A stretch of DNA of 64,000 nt from Erythrobacter sp. BLCC-B19 (GTDB lineage: Bacteria > Pseudomonadota > Alphaproteobacteria > Sphingomonadales > Sphingomonadaceae): the NCBI RefSeq assembly GCF_028621955.1, contig NZ_CP117516.1, positions 2,502,001 to 2,566,000 of the forward strand. The letters run 5' to 3'. The position numbers and the translations under genes were made by a program. Shown here piece by piece: positions 40,561 to 48,933 of this stretch. The notes under the pieces were generated by a model. It did no database searches. It was not told where the DNA came from and worked only from the letters and a program-made list of their open reading frames with translations. Within the stretch, counting starts at the first letter, position 1. Each line of letters opens with the position of its first letter.

Positions 40561-40944
40561 ATGATTGCGCGCAGCAGCACCATCGCCCTTGCCGCCCTGA
40601 TGCTGGCAGCCTGCGCCTCGCCCGATCCGCTCGAAGGGCAGCGCACGGTCTTCAACAATCCTTACGCCGTGCCCGTGATCGACCGCACCGGGATCGGGCC
40701 GCAATGCAATGTCGCGCGCGGCGAGGATGCGACCTGCCTTGGCGTGCCAATCACCCGGAACGGCCGCGTTCCAGCGACCGCCGGCCTCAACCGCAACCAG
40801 CGCCGCATCCTGCGCGAACGGGCCGAACTGCTGCGTCAGGTGAGCCAGCCACCCCCGGCCGCGACCGAAACACCGCCGCCGCCACCGCCTCCGCAGCCCA
40901 CGCTGCCGACGATGGACAGCGAGGCAGACACCGACAAGCCCTAG
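40561..40944 (+). CDS. Putative outer-membrane lipoprotein
   Basis: 127 residues. The lipobox LAAC places the lipidated Cys at residue 18 after a hydrophobic stretch. The remainder has two Cys in QCNVARGEDATCLGVPITRNG and a disordered tail with a run of prolines (TETPPPPPPPQPT, in part). The role is unknown. Its stop lies in a CTAG (40941-40944) shared with the stop of the converging chorismate mutase gene. Confidence 0.78.
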   Translation: MIARSSTIALAALMLAACASPDPLEGQRTVFNNPYAVPVIDRTGIGPQCNVARGEDATCLGVPITRNGRVPATAGLNRNQRRILRERAELLRQVSQPPPAATETPPPPPPPQPTLPTMDSEADTDKP

Positions 40945-41249
40945 CCTGCCGCTGCGCGCTCGTGGTGGCGGATCACCTCTTCAATGATGAAACGCAGGAA
41001 CTTCTCGGAGAATTCCGGATCGAGATCAGCCTCTTCCGAGAGCTTCCTCAGCCGCGCGATCTGCCGTGCCTCGCGGTCGGGATCGGCCGGGGGAAGGGTC
41101 GCCTTCGCCTTGTATTCCCCCACCGCCTGGGTGATCCGGAACCGCTCGGCGAGCATATGGATGAGGGCCGCATCAATATTGTCGATGCTCTTGCGAAAGC
41201 CTGCAAGCACCGGGTCGGGTGCGGAGGGGGTTTGCGGATCATGCGCCAT
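40941..41249 (-). CDS. Chorismate mutase (AroQ class)
   Basis: 102 residues from the ATG at 41249. The all-helical AroQ-fold is recognised from LAGFRKSIDNIDAALIHMLAERFRITQAVGEYK, in part, with the catalytic Arg and Lys, then DPDREARQIARLRKLSEEADLDPEFSEKFLRFIIEEVIRHH, in part. It converts chorismate to prephenate for Phe/Tyr synthesis. It is monofunctional (no prephenate dehydratase domain). It diverges from the polyprenyl synthase gene. Confidence 0.93.
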   Translation of the reverse strand: MAHDPQTPSAPDPVLAGFRKSIDNIDAALIHMLAERFRITQAVGEYKAKATLPPADPDREARQIARLRKLSEEADLDPEFSEKFLRFIIEEVIRHHERAAAG

Positions 41250-41318
41250 AGGCCGCAAAACTAGCACCAATTCTGCGCTTGCCAAGCACGCGCGGGCGGC
41301 CCTAGGAGCCATTCCAGC

Positions 41319-42329
41319 ATGAGTGCCGACATCATTCCCCTGCCGCGCAAGGCACCGACACTCGATCCGATGCTGTCGCTGACAGCAGGCGGCATGAATT
41401 CCGTCAACGCGGTGATCCTCGACCGGATGCAGAGCGAGATCCCGCTGATCCCGCGTCTGGCCGGGCACCTCATCAGCGGCGGGGGCAAGCGGCTGCGGCC
41501 GATGCTGACGCTCGCCGGGGCGGAACTGGTGGGCTACAAGGGCACCCGCCACCACAAGCTCGCCGCGGCGGTCGAGTTCATCCATACCGCCACGCTGCTG
41601 CATGACGATGTGGTCGACGGCAGCGAACTGCGCCGGGGCAAAGCTGCGGCCAACATCATCTTCGGCAATCCGGCGACCGTGCTGGTCGGCGACTTCCTGT
41701 TCAGCCGCGCCTTCGAACTGATGACCGAGGATGGCTCGCTCCGGGTGCTCTCGATCCTCTCGCGCGCCAGCGCGGTGATCGCGGAAGGGGAGGTCTCGCA
41801 GCTTTCCGCCCAGCGCCAGATCAACACCAGCGAAGAACAATACCTCCACATCATCGGCGCCAAGACCGCCGCGCTCTTCGCCGCGGCCAGCCAGATTGCC
41901 GCGGTGGTGGCGGAATGTTCGGAAGAGCAGGAGCGCGCGCTCGAGGCCTATGGCCGCAACCTTGGCGTCGCCTTCCAGCTGGTCGATGATGCGATTGACT
42001 ACGATTCCGACGCTGCCGAAATGGGCAAGGACCAGGGCGACGATTTCCGTGAAGGCAAGATGACCCTGCCGGTGATTCTCGCCTACGCCCGAGGGGGCGA
42101 GGACGAACGCAAGTTCTGGAAGGACGCGATCATCGGCCACCGCACCTCGGACGATGACCTCGCGCACGCGATCAGCCTGATCGGCAAGCACAATGCGGTC
42201 GAGGATACACGCGAGCGCGCCCGGCACTTCGCGCACCGGGCGATCGACGCGATCTCGATCTTCCCCGACAGCAAGGCGCGTGCGGCGATGGCCGAAGCGG
42301 CGCAATTCGCGGTCGCGCGGGGGCACTGA
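41319..42329 (+). CDS. ispB: Long-chain polyprenyl diphosphate synthase
   Basis: 336 residues. Family motifs are ISGGGKRLRPML near residue 53, the first Asp-rich motif LLHDDVVD with Asp96, Asp97 and Asp100, and the second QLVDDAIDYDSD with Asp223 and Asp224. It builds the octaprenyl or longer chain used for ubiquinone by adding isopentenyl diphosphate to allylic diphosphates. Chain length (Q8 or Q10) is not readable from the sequence alone; sphingomonads commonly use Q10. It is followed by hrpB after 19 bp. Confidence 0.9.
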   Translation: MSADIIPLPRKAPTLDPMLSLTAGGMNSVNAVILDRMQSEIPLIPRLAGHLISGGGKRLRPMLTLAGAELVGYKGTRHHKLAAAVEFIHTATLLHDDVVDGSELRRGKAAANIIFGNPATVLVGDFLFSRAFELMTEDGSLRVLSILSRASAVIAEGEVSQLSAQRQINTSEEQYLHIIGAKTAALFAAASQIAAVVAECSEEQERALEAYGRNLGVAFQLVDDAIDYDSDAAEMGKDQGDDFREGKMTLPVILAYARGGEDERKFWKDAIIGHRTSDDDLAHAISLIGKHNAVEDTRERARHFAHRAIDAISIFPDSKARAAMAEAAQFAVARGH

Positions 42330-42348
42330 GCAGGCTATCGGGCGGGGC

Positions 42349-44775
42349 GTGAGCCTCGACCTTCCCATCCACGCCGTTTTGCCGCAAATCTGCGCCGCGC
42401 TAGCGGGCGAAGGTGCGGGCGTGCTGATCGCGCCGCCGGGAGCGGGCAAGACCACCGCGGTCGCGCCCGCAATACTGGGCGAGGCGTGGTGCAGCGGCCA
42501 GATCATCATGACCTCGCCCCGCCGCGTCGCCGCCCGCGCTGCGGCCGAACGGATGGCGGAAATGCTGGGCGAGAAGCCGGGCGAGACGGTCGGCTACATG
42601 ACCCGGCTCGACAGCAAGGTCTCTTCGAAGACCCGCATCCTTGTCGTGACCGAGGCGATTCTCGTGAACCGGCTGGTGGAAGACCCGGAGCTTCCCGGCG
42701 TGTCCGCGCTGCTGTTCGACGAGGCGCATGAACGCGCGCTCGACAGCGATCTCGGGCTCGCGCTCGCGCTCGAAACGCGCGCCGTGCTGCGCGAGGATTT
42801 GCGCGTGCTGGTGATGTCGGCCACCATCGACGGCGCGCGTTTCTCTCGGCTGCTGGGCGAGGGCGCGCCGATCATCGAAAGCGAGGGGCGTAGCTTTCCT
42901 CTGACAATCAAATGGCTTGGCGGCGATGCCTCGCTCGCGATCGAGGATCGCATGGCGGCGGCGGTGATGACCGCATGGGGCGAGGAGAGTGGCGATATCC
43001 TCGCTTTCTTGCCCGGCGTGCGCGAGATCGAGCGGGTGCGCGAACGGCTGGAGGCGCGCCTCGCCGGCACCCCGATCCACCCGCTCCACGGCCAGATCGA
43101 ACCTGCTGCCCAGCGCGCCGCGATCCGCCGCGATCCCGATGGCCGGCGCCGGATCGTGCTGGCGACAGCGATTGCGGAAACCTCGCTTACGCTCGACGGG
43201 GTGAGTGTTGTGGTCGACAGCGGCCTTGCAAGACTCGCCGAGTTCGACCGCGCGGCGGGCACCACCCACCTCGTCACCCGCCGCGCCTCGCAAGCGTCAG
43301 CAACGCAGCGGGCGGGGCGTGCGGCGCGGCAGGGGCCGGGGGTGGCTTACCGCTTGTGGGAGGAGGCCGCGCACGCGGGTCTGCCGCCTTTCGCGCCGCC
43401 CGAAATCATCCAGGCCGACCTTGCCCCGCTTTTGCTGCGGCTTGCGAAGTGGGGGACGGCAGACCCGGCCAGCCTGCCCTGGCTCGATCCGCCGCCCGAA
43501 CCCTCCGTCGCCGCCGCGCGGCGCGCATTGGAGGCGCTGGGCGCGCTCGATGCGGGCGGGCGGATTACCGCTCTGGGAGAGGCCATCGCTGCGCTTCCGA
43601 TGTCGCCCGATCAGGCCGCTGCCGTGCTCCACGGTGCGGCGGCGGGCGTGGGCGAGGATGCGGCGCGGCTGGTGATGCTGTTGCAGGAGCGCGGGCTGGG
43701 CGGGCGCGGCGAGGACTTGCTCCAACGCCTCGCGCGCTGGCGCAGCGACCGCGCGCCGCGCAGCACCGCGGCGGCAGGGATCGCGCGCGGCTGGGCCGGG
43801 CAGGCGGCCAAGCTCACCGGAGTGATCGGCGAAGCCGGCGCGCAGGACGCCGCCGAAGCGCTGGCGCTGGCCCGCCCCGATTTCGTCGCCCGCCGCCGCG
43901 ATCCTTCGGGCGAGCACTGGATCAGCGCCGGGGGGCGGGGCTACATCCTCGATCCCGCCGCGCCGCTCGCCCGCGCTGAGTGGATCGTGATTGGCGATGC
44001 GCAGGGGCAGGCCAAGGGCGCGCGGATCACGGCAGGGGCGGAACTCTCCCCCGACCGGATCGGTGCCCTGTTTGCCAAGGAACTTGCAGAGCGCATCACA
44101 ACCCGCTGGAACAAGGAAAAGAACCGGGTCGAGGCGCGGCGCGAACGGCGACTTGGGGCGATCGTTCTGGCGAGCACCCCCGAACCCGCGCCCGATCCCG
44201 CGCTGCTTGTGGATATCCTTGTGGAGAAGGCGCTGGAGAAGCTGGGGGAACTGCTGCCCCCCGGCTTTCTCGCCCGTGCCCGCTTTGCCGGGGTCGATGC
44301 ACTCTCGCCCGAGAGCCTTCGCGCCCGCGCTGCCGACTGGCTCGTGCCGTTGCTCTCAGGCCGCCGCGATTGCGATCTGCCCCCGCACCGCTTTGCCGAG
44401 GCCGCGCTCGGCTTGCTCGACTGGAACGCGCGTCAAGCGCTCGACCGTGCCGCGCCGACCCACTTCACCTCGCCCGCCGATACCCGCCATGCGATCGACT
44501 ATGCCGGCGACGACGCGCCGAGTGTCGAGGTGCGGGTGCAGGGTGTGTTCGGGCTCGATACGCACCCGATGATCGGCAGCACGCCGCTCTTGCTCAAGCT
44601 CACCAGCCCCGGCGGGCGCCCGGTGCAATCGACCCGCGACCTCCCCGGCTTCTGGCGCGGCAGCTGGCGCGATGTGGTGAAGGACATGAAGGGCCGCTAT
44701 CCCAAGCACCGCTGGCCCGACCAGCCGTGGCTCGAAAAGCCGAGCATGAAGACCAAAAACGCGTTTAAAGGTTAG
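42349..44775 (+). CDS. hrpB: ATP-dependent helicase HrpB
   Basis: 808 residues from a GTG at 42349. DEAH-box helicase motifs: APPGAGKTT (Lys34), TSPRRVAARAAAERMAE, LFDEAHERALDSDLGLAL, SATID, FLPGVREIERVRERL and TAIAETSLTLDGVSVVVDSG with QRAGRAARQ, followed by the HrpB C-terminal domain (KGRYPKHRWPDQPWLEKP). HrpB homologues are RNA helicases widely present in proteobacteria with unclear essential role. The GTG has a weak ribosome site (cgggcgggg). Stop TAG. Confidence 0.92.
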   Translation: MSLDLPIHAVLPQICAALAGEGAGVLIAPPGAGKTTAVAPAILGEAWCSGQIIMTSPRRVAARAAAERMAEMLGEKPGETVGYMTRLDSKVSSKTRILVVTEAILVNRLVEDPELPGVSALLFDEAHERALDSDLGLALALETRAVLREDLRVLVMSATIDGARFSRLLGEGAPIIESEGRSFPLTIKWLGGDASLAIEDRMAAAVMTAWGEESGDILAFLPGVREIERVRERLEARLAGTPIHPLHGQIEPAAQRAAIRRDPDGRRRIVLATAIAETSLTLDGVSVVVDSGLARLAEFDRAAGTTHLVTRRASQASATQRAGRAARQGPGVAYRLWEEAAHAGLPPFAPPEIIQADLAPLLLRLAKWGTADPASLPWLDPPPEPSVAAARRALEALGALDAGGRITALGEAIAALPMSPDQAAAVLHGAAAGVGEDAARLVMLLQERGLGGRGEDLLQRLARWRSDRAPRSTAAAGIARGWAGQAAKLTGVIGEAGAQDAAEALALARPDFVARRRDPSGEHWISAGGRGYILDPAAPLARAEWIVIGDAQGQAKGARITAGAELSPDRIGALFAKELAERITTRWNKEKNRVEARRERRLGAIVLASTPEPAPDPALLVDILVEKALEKLGELLPPGFLARARFAGVDALSPESLRARAADWLVPLLSGRRDCDLPPHRFAEAALGLLDWNARQALDRAAPTHFTSPADTRHAIDYAGDDAPSVEVRVQGVFGLDTHPMIGSTPLLLKLTSPGGRPVQSTRDLPGFWRGSWRDVVKDMKGRYPKHRWPDQPWLEKPSMKTKNAFKG

Positions 44776-44855
44776 CCTCAAGCGCCGGCGGCCGCCTCCG
44801 CGGCCTTGGCTGTCCTCGCTCCCGTTGGTCGCTGCGGGCGCCCGGTCGGGCTTGC

Positions 44856-44872
44856 GGAACGCGCAGCGTTCC
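44856..44872. repeat. Hairpin GGAACGC-GCA-GCGTTCC in hrpB downstream gap
   Basis: A perfect 7-bp stem with a GCA triloop lies in the 143-bp gap between hrpB and the complex I subunit gene. Similar GCA-triloop stems occur near the right end of the window. No T-run follows, so it is not a clear terminator. Confidence 0.6.
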
Positions 44873-44918
44873 GATTCACCGCTTGATTTCTGAGCGGGCC
44901 TGACGAAAAGGGCGGGCC

Positions 44919-45197
44919 ATGAGCGCGAGAATTTATCAGAAGACCAAACACGCCATGCAGTCCGGCAAGGCCCACACGGATGAGTGGGTGCTGGAGTTCG
45001 AACAGTCGCAGGCGCGCTTTGCCGATCCGCTGATGGGCTGGACAGGCACCGGCGACACCCAGTCGCAAGTGCGTCTGACCTTCCCCGACAAGGATGCGGC
45101 CAAGGCCTATGCCGCCAAGTATGGCATTGCCGCGCGCGTTCACGCGACCCCGCCCAAGCGGCTCAAGCTGCAAGCCTACGCCGATAATTTTCGTTGA
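44919..45197 (+). CDS. ETC complex I subunit (NDUFS4-like)
   Basis: 92 residues. It contains ARIYQKTKHAMQSGKAHTDEWVLEF, in part, DPLMGWTGTGDTQSQVRLTF and KAYAAKYGIAARV, the conserved region of PF04800 as in mitochondrial NDUFS4 and its alphaproteobacterial counterparts. It is an accessory subunit of NADH:quinone oxidoreductase and is typical for alphaproteobacteria, which helps to place the organism. The main nuo operon is not in this window. Confidence 0.9.
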   Translation: MSARIYQKTKHAMQSGKAHTDEWVLEFEQSQARFADPLMGWTGTGDTQSQVRLTFPDKDAAKAYAAKYGIAARVHATPPKRLKLQAYADNFR

Positions 45198-45207
45198 TCG
45201 TTTTGCG

Positions 45208-45225
45208 CAGCCCCGTCCGGGGCTG
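45208..45225 (+). terminator. Weak hairpin CAGCCCC-GTCC-GGGGCTG
   Basis: A 7-bp GC-rich stem lies 10 bp after the complex I gene, with only TGTCTT after it. It may be a weak terminator, or only a local hairpin, before the SRP RNA gene. Confidence 0.35.
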
Positions 45226-45307
45226 TGTCTTCGCTCGGCGCGCAGCAGAGCAGCGGGCGCGCAATCGCGCGCAATGCCTGCTTGAATTCTCCAGCATCTC
45301 CCGCCAT

Positions 45308-45403
45308 ATGCCGCACCGGGAGTCGGGTGGACGTTTGCGTCCGCTCACCGTGTCAGGGCCGGAAGGCAGCAGCACAGGTGGATTGCGGCGGGTCGCCCGG
45401 CTC
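45308..45403 (+). ncRNA. ffs: Signal recognition particle RNA (4.5S)
   Basis: The conserved domain IV is clear: GTGTCAGGGCCGGAAGGCAGCAGCAC is present (in two parts, centred near 45362), with the GGAA tetraloop and the asymmetric bulge bases that bind Ffh. Arms on each side (CCGGG near 45317 and CCCGG near 45396) can close into the single long hairpin of a small bacterial SRP RNA. Both ends are estimates. It lies 65 bp before dnaX, a position common in bacteria. SRP RNA with Ffh targets membrane proteins to SecYEG. Confidence 0.88.
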
Positions 45404-45468
45404 CTTTTCAACGACATCGCTGCCATGCCCGGCATGACAAATGCGGCCCGAGCGCCTAGCTTGGCACC

Positions 45469-47253
45469 ATGAACGATTCCGATCCCGAACTGGCTGAGGA
45501 CGACTCCGGCCCGACCGCTGCCGAGCTTGAGGCGGCGGGGCAAAGCGCCCTGTTCGGCGATCCGGCGCCGCCGCCGCCGGCCGCCGCGCCCGCAACGCCG
45601 GATTCAGCGCCCGTATCCAAGCCCGCGCCGGCGTCGGCCAGCCAGCCATACCGCGTGCTCGCGCGCAAATATCGCCCGCAGACCTTCTCCGAACTGATCG
45701 GGCAGGAGGCGATGGTGCGCACCCTCGCCAATGCGATTGCGCGCGACCGGCTCGCCCATGCCTTCCTGATGACCGGGGTGCGCGGGGTGGGCAAGACTTC
45801 GACCGCGCGGCTGATCGCCAAGGCGCTGAACTGCATCGGCCCGGACGGGCAGGGCGGGCCCACGATCGACCCTTGCGGGGTGTGCGAGGCCTGCACCTCG
45901 ATCGCCGAGGGCCGTCATATTGACGTGATCGAGATGGACGCGGCCTCGAACACCGGGGTCGATGATGTGCGCGAGATCATCGAGCAGGTGCGCTATGCCG
46001 CCGTCTCGGCGCGCTACAAGATCTATATCATCGACGAAGTCCACATGCTGTCGCGCAATGCTTTCAATGCCTTGCTCAAGACACTTGAGGAACCGCCCGC
46101 GCACGTGAAGTTCCTTTTCGCCACCACCGAGGTCGACAAGCTTCCCGTGACGGTGCTCAGCCGCACCCAGCGCTTCGATCTGCGGCGGATTCCGGCGCCG
46201 CTGCTGGCAGAGCACTTCGCCAATGTCTGCCGCCTCGAAGGGGTCGAGGCCGAGGGCGAGGCGCTCAGCATCATCGCCAATGCTGCCGAAGGATCGGTGC
46301 GCGACGGGCTCTCGATCCTCGATCAGGCGATTGCCCATGCCGACTTGGACGGGGAGGGCAAGGTCGCCGCGGCCCGTGTGCGCGATATGCTGGGCCTTGC
46401 CGACAAGAGCGCGCAGCGCCGCTTGCTGGGGCACCTTTTGTCAGGCGATGCCAAGGCTTTGCTGGCCGCTGTTGACGAGCAATATGCGTTGGGGGTCGAG
46501 CCGCTGGCGCTGATCCGCGCGTTGATGGATCTGACCCACCGGATCACGCTGGCGCAGGTCGCAGGCGATGCGCCCGAAGCGCCAACCGAGGAAGAGCGCG
46601 CGGCGCTCGGCGATTTTGCCAAGCGGCTGGGGGCGGCTGAACTGCACCGGCTGTGGCAATTGCTGCTGAAGGGCCATGACGAGGTGCGCACCGCGCCCGA
46701 TCCGCTGGTGTCGCTCCAGATGGCCTTGCTGCGGATTCTCCACGCGGCGCAGATGCCCGATCCCGGCAAGCTTGCGCGGCGGATCGAGGAGCTTGCGGCG
46801 AGCGGCTTTGCTGCCGCGCCGGCTGGCGAGGGCGCTGCCCCTGCGCCAATGGCTCCGGTGGCCGCGGCGCCCTCGCAGGATTGGGCCGCGCTGGTCGAAC
46901 AGGTCGATGCCTCCGGCCAGCTGCGCGTCGCCCAGATGATGCGTGATCGGGTGCGGGTGATCGAACTTGGCCCGGAACGGCTCGTCTATCAGCAGGCCGA
47001 CAATTTCCCCGATGATCCTGCGCCCGATATCCGCGAGGCGCTGTTCAAGGTGACCGGCAAGCGCTGGCTGATCGAGCGCGGCGCGGGCGAGGCCCAGCCG
47101 TCCTTGCGCGAAGCCGCCGAGGCGGCTGCTGCGGCAGAGGAAGCGCGCATCCGCGCCGATCCGCTGGTGATGGCCGCCTTCGAGGCCTTCCCCGATGCCG
47201 AACTGATCCCCCCCGCCAAGGCCGCCGCTGGCGGCAGCCCCCCCTGGAACTGA
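45469..47253 (+). CDS. dnaX: DNA polymerase III subunit gamma/tau
   Basis: 594 residues. The AAA+ clamp-loader core begins near residue 58 (YRVLARKYRPQTFSELIGQEAM, in part) with Walker A RGVGKT (Lys109), zinc ligands near 123-135 (DPCGVCEAC), IIDEVHMLS and the sensor region LSRTQRFDLRR. An Ala/Pro-rich linker at about 445-470 precedes the C-terminal domain that binds the polymerase. Compared with E. coli it has an extra 45-residue acidic N-terminal extension. No gamma-frameshift signal was recognised. ybaB follows 12 bp later. Confidence 0.95.
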   Translation: MNDSDPELAEDDSGPTAAELEAAGQSALFGDPAPPPPAAAPATPDSAPVSKPAPASASQPYRVLARKYRPQTFSELIGQEAMVRTLANAIARDRLAHAFLMTGVRGVGKTSTARLIAKALNCIGPDGQGGPTIDPCGVCEACTSIAEGRHIDVIEMDAASNTGVDDVREIIEQVRYAAVSARYKIYIIDEVHMLSRNAFNALLKTLEEPPAHVKFLFATTEVDKLPVTVLSRTQRFDLRRIPAPLLAEHFANVCRLEGVEAEGEALSIIANAAEGSVRDGLSILDQAIAHADLDGEGKVAAARVRDMLGLADKSAQRRLLGHLLSGDAKALLAAVDEQYALGVEPLALIRALMDLTHRITLAQVAGDAPEAPTEEERAALGDFAKRLGAAELHRLWQLLLKGHDEVRTAPDPLVSLQMALLRILHAAQMPDPGKLARRIEELAASGFAAAPAGEGAAPAPMAPVAAAPSQDWAALVEQVDASGQLRVAQMMRDRVRVIELGPERLVYQQADNFPDDPAPDIREALFKVTGKRWLIERGAGEAQPSLREAAEAAAAAEEARIRADPLVMAAFEAFPDAELIPPAKAAAGGSPPWN

Positions 47254-47265
47254 TGGAGTCCCCCG

Positions 47266-47607
47266 ATGAAGTCGATGGAAGAAATGATGGCCGCAGCCCA
47301 GAAGGCCGCCGAGACCATCCAGAAGCAGATGAACGAAATGCAGGTGAAGCTCGATTCGATCGAGGTCGAGGGCACCGCAGGCGGCGGGCTGGTGAAAGTC
47401 CGCGCCAGCGCCAAGGGCCGCATCCTGGGCGTGCATATCGACGACAGCCTGATGACGCCGGACGACAAGCAGATCCTCGAAGACCTCGTCGCTGCCGCCT
47501 TCAATGACGCCCGCGACCGGGCGGACCGCGTGTCGGAACAGCAGATGCGCGAAATGCAGGGCTCGATGGGCCTGCCGCCGGGGTTCAATCTGCCCGGCAT
47601 GGGGTGA
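47266..47607 (+). CDS. YbaB/EbfC family nucleoid-associated protein
   Basis: 113 residues with MEEMMAAAQKAAETIQKQMNEMQVKL at the start, in part, then GTAGGGLVKVRASAKGRILGV and ILEDLVAAAFNDARDRADRVS. YbaB proteins are dimers that bind DNA and accompany dnaX in many bacteria; the usual third gene, recR, is absent here. A GGAG site precedes the ATG. Its stop overlaps a possible GTG start of the next gene. Confidence 0.93.
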   Translation: MKSMEEMMAAAQKAAETIQKQMNEMQVKLDSIEVEGTAGGGLVKVRASAKGRILGVHIDDSLMTPDDKQILEDLVAAAFNDARDRADRVSEQQMREMQGSMGLPPGFNLPGMG

Positions 47608-47612
47608 TACGC

Positions 47613-48527
47613 ATGGCGGGGCGCAGCGTCGTTCTTGCACTCTTCGCCGGCTGGCTGTGGGTTGTTCCTGCCGCCGCAGAGCTGGTCAACGCGATCCGGC
47701 TCAATCCGATCACCGAGTGGCAGACCGAGCGGGTGGGCGACACCTGCACGATCTCGCGCAGCTTCGGTGACCGCGAACGGCCAACGACGCTGGTTTTGCG
47801 CAACCGCGACCCTTGGGACGGCGGCTTCGACGTCGGAATCTTCAGCCAGAGATATGCGCCAACCGGCACGGCTTTCCGCGCGGGCTGGCTACCCGACGGG
47901 CGGTTCGTCACTCGCGCAAATGCCGCGACCGGGAACCCGCAGGACGGCGGCATTCAGGTGCTGTTCCACCACGGCCTGTGGGACGCAAAGTTGCCTCAGG
48001 AAGGATCGCCGGAATACGCTGCCTACTGGCAACGCGACGAGCAGGGGGAGATCGTTGGGCCGATTACGTTCAAGCGTTCGGTCCAGACCTTCCTTGTCGA
48101 CGGAGCGTTCGAGCGACCCTTGCTGTTCGCCACTGGACCGATGGACGGCGTGATCGCCGCGCGAGATAACTGTATTGCCGAGATGCTGGAAGCGATGGGG
48201 GTTGATCCGGCAGACGAGAATCGTTCGGACAGCCGCGCCGAGATGACCAACCGGACCGAGCTGTCCCGCCACATTCTCACCCGCGCCCCGCGTGCTCTAT
48301 TCGCTGATGGCAAGGCGACCTTCATCAGCTTCCTTCTCTACCTCGATGGCAAGGGGAAGGTGAGCTCCTGCCGCTATGTCGATCTGCCGCACGACGCCGC
48401 TTTCGAGCAGTTCGGATGCGACGTGCTGAAAGAGCGCGGCAAGTTCCGCTTCCGCAAGGGCGAGGCAGCCCAGCCAACCTTCTTCAAGATGACTATTCAC
48501 GCCGTTCCGCCAGGATGGGCCCGGTGA
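47613..48527 (+). CDS. Hypothetical exported protein with TonB-C-like end
   Basis: 304 residues from the ATG at 47613; a GTG at 47604 overlaps the ybaB stop and is the alternative. A signal peptide ends near residue 21 (VVPAAAE). The C-terminal 90 residues (FLLYLDGKGKVSSCRYVDL, CDVLKERGKFRFRKGE, TFFKMTIHAVPPG) show the strand pattern and paired Cys of the TonB C-terminal domain, as in many short sphingomonad secreted proteins. The middle part has no clear homologue. Function unknown. Confidence 0.65.
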   Translation: MAGRSVVLALFAGWLWVVPAAAELVNAIRLNPITEWQTERVGDTCTISRSFGDRERPTTLVLRNRDPWDGGFDVGIFSQRYAPTGTAFRAGWLPDGRFVTRANAATGNPQDGGIQVLFHHGLWDAKLPQEGSPEYAAYWQRDEQGEIVGPITFKRSVQTFLVDGAFERPLLFATGPMDGVIAARDNCIAEMLEAMGVDPADENRSDSRAEMTNRTELSRHILTRAPRALFADGKATFISFLLYLDGKGKVSSCRYVDLPHDAAFEQFGCDVLKERGKFRFRKGEAAQPTFFKMTIHAVPPGWAR

Positions 48528-48546
48528 TTTCGGATCCTTGCCCATT

Positions 48547-48852
48547 GTGACCGACCTCCTCGCCCGGATCGCGTTTGCGGGCGAGGTCGTCGAATGGCGC
48601 GGCCCTGCGCCGTTTCTGTTCGTGCCGGTGCCCGAGGAGCACCTCGCCGAACTGCGCTATGCCGCGCGCGAGGCGAGTTACGGGTGGGGCTGCGTCCCTG
48701 TGGCTGCAAGGATCGGGGTGACCGATTTCACCACCTCGCTCTTCCCGCGGGGCGAGACCTATTTCCTGCCCGTGAAGGTCGCGGTGCAGCGGGCCGAAGG
48801 GGTCGGGCTGGGTGACCGCGTCACCGCCGAAATCGCCATCACGCGCCGCTGA
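48547..48852 (+). CDS. DUF1905 domain-containing protein
   Basis: 101 residues from a GTG at 48547, or from a TTG three codons upstream. The DUF1905 core is WRGPAPFLFVPVPEE, YGWGCVPVAARIGVTDFTTSLFPRGETYFLPVK, in part, and GDRVTAEIAI. The family is widespread, about 100 residues, of unknown function. The gap to lon is 81 bp. Confidence 0.82.
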   Translation: MTDLLARIAFAGEVVEWRGPAPFLFVPVPEEHLAELRYAAREASYGWGCVPVAARIGVTDFTTSLFPRGETYFLPVKVAVQRAEGVGLGDRVTAEIAITRR

Positions 48853-48933
48853 CCACGGGCCAATCGCGCGCCCATCCACAGCCGAATGGGATAAGTTGTT
48901 GCAGGGCGCGAGGGCGCTTCCCATATCTCCAAC

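Noticed and set aside
45469..47253. Programmed frameshift in dnaX giving gamma
   Set aside because: No A-rich slippery run with a following hairpin was recognised in the part coding for the end of the AAA+ core.
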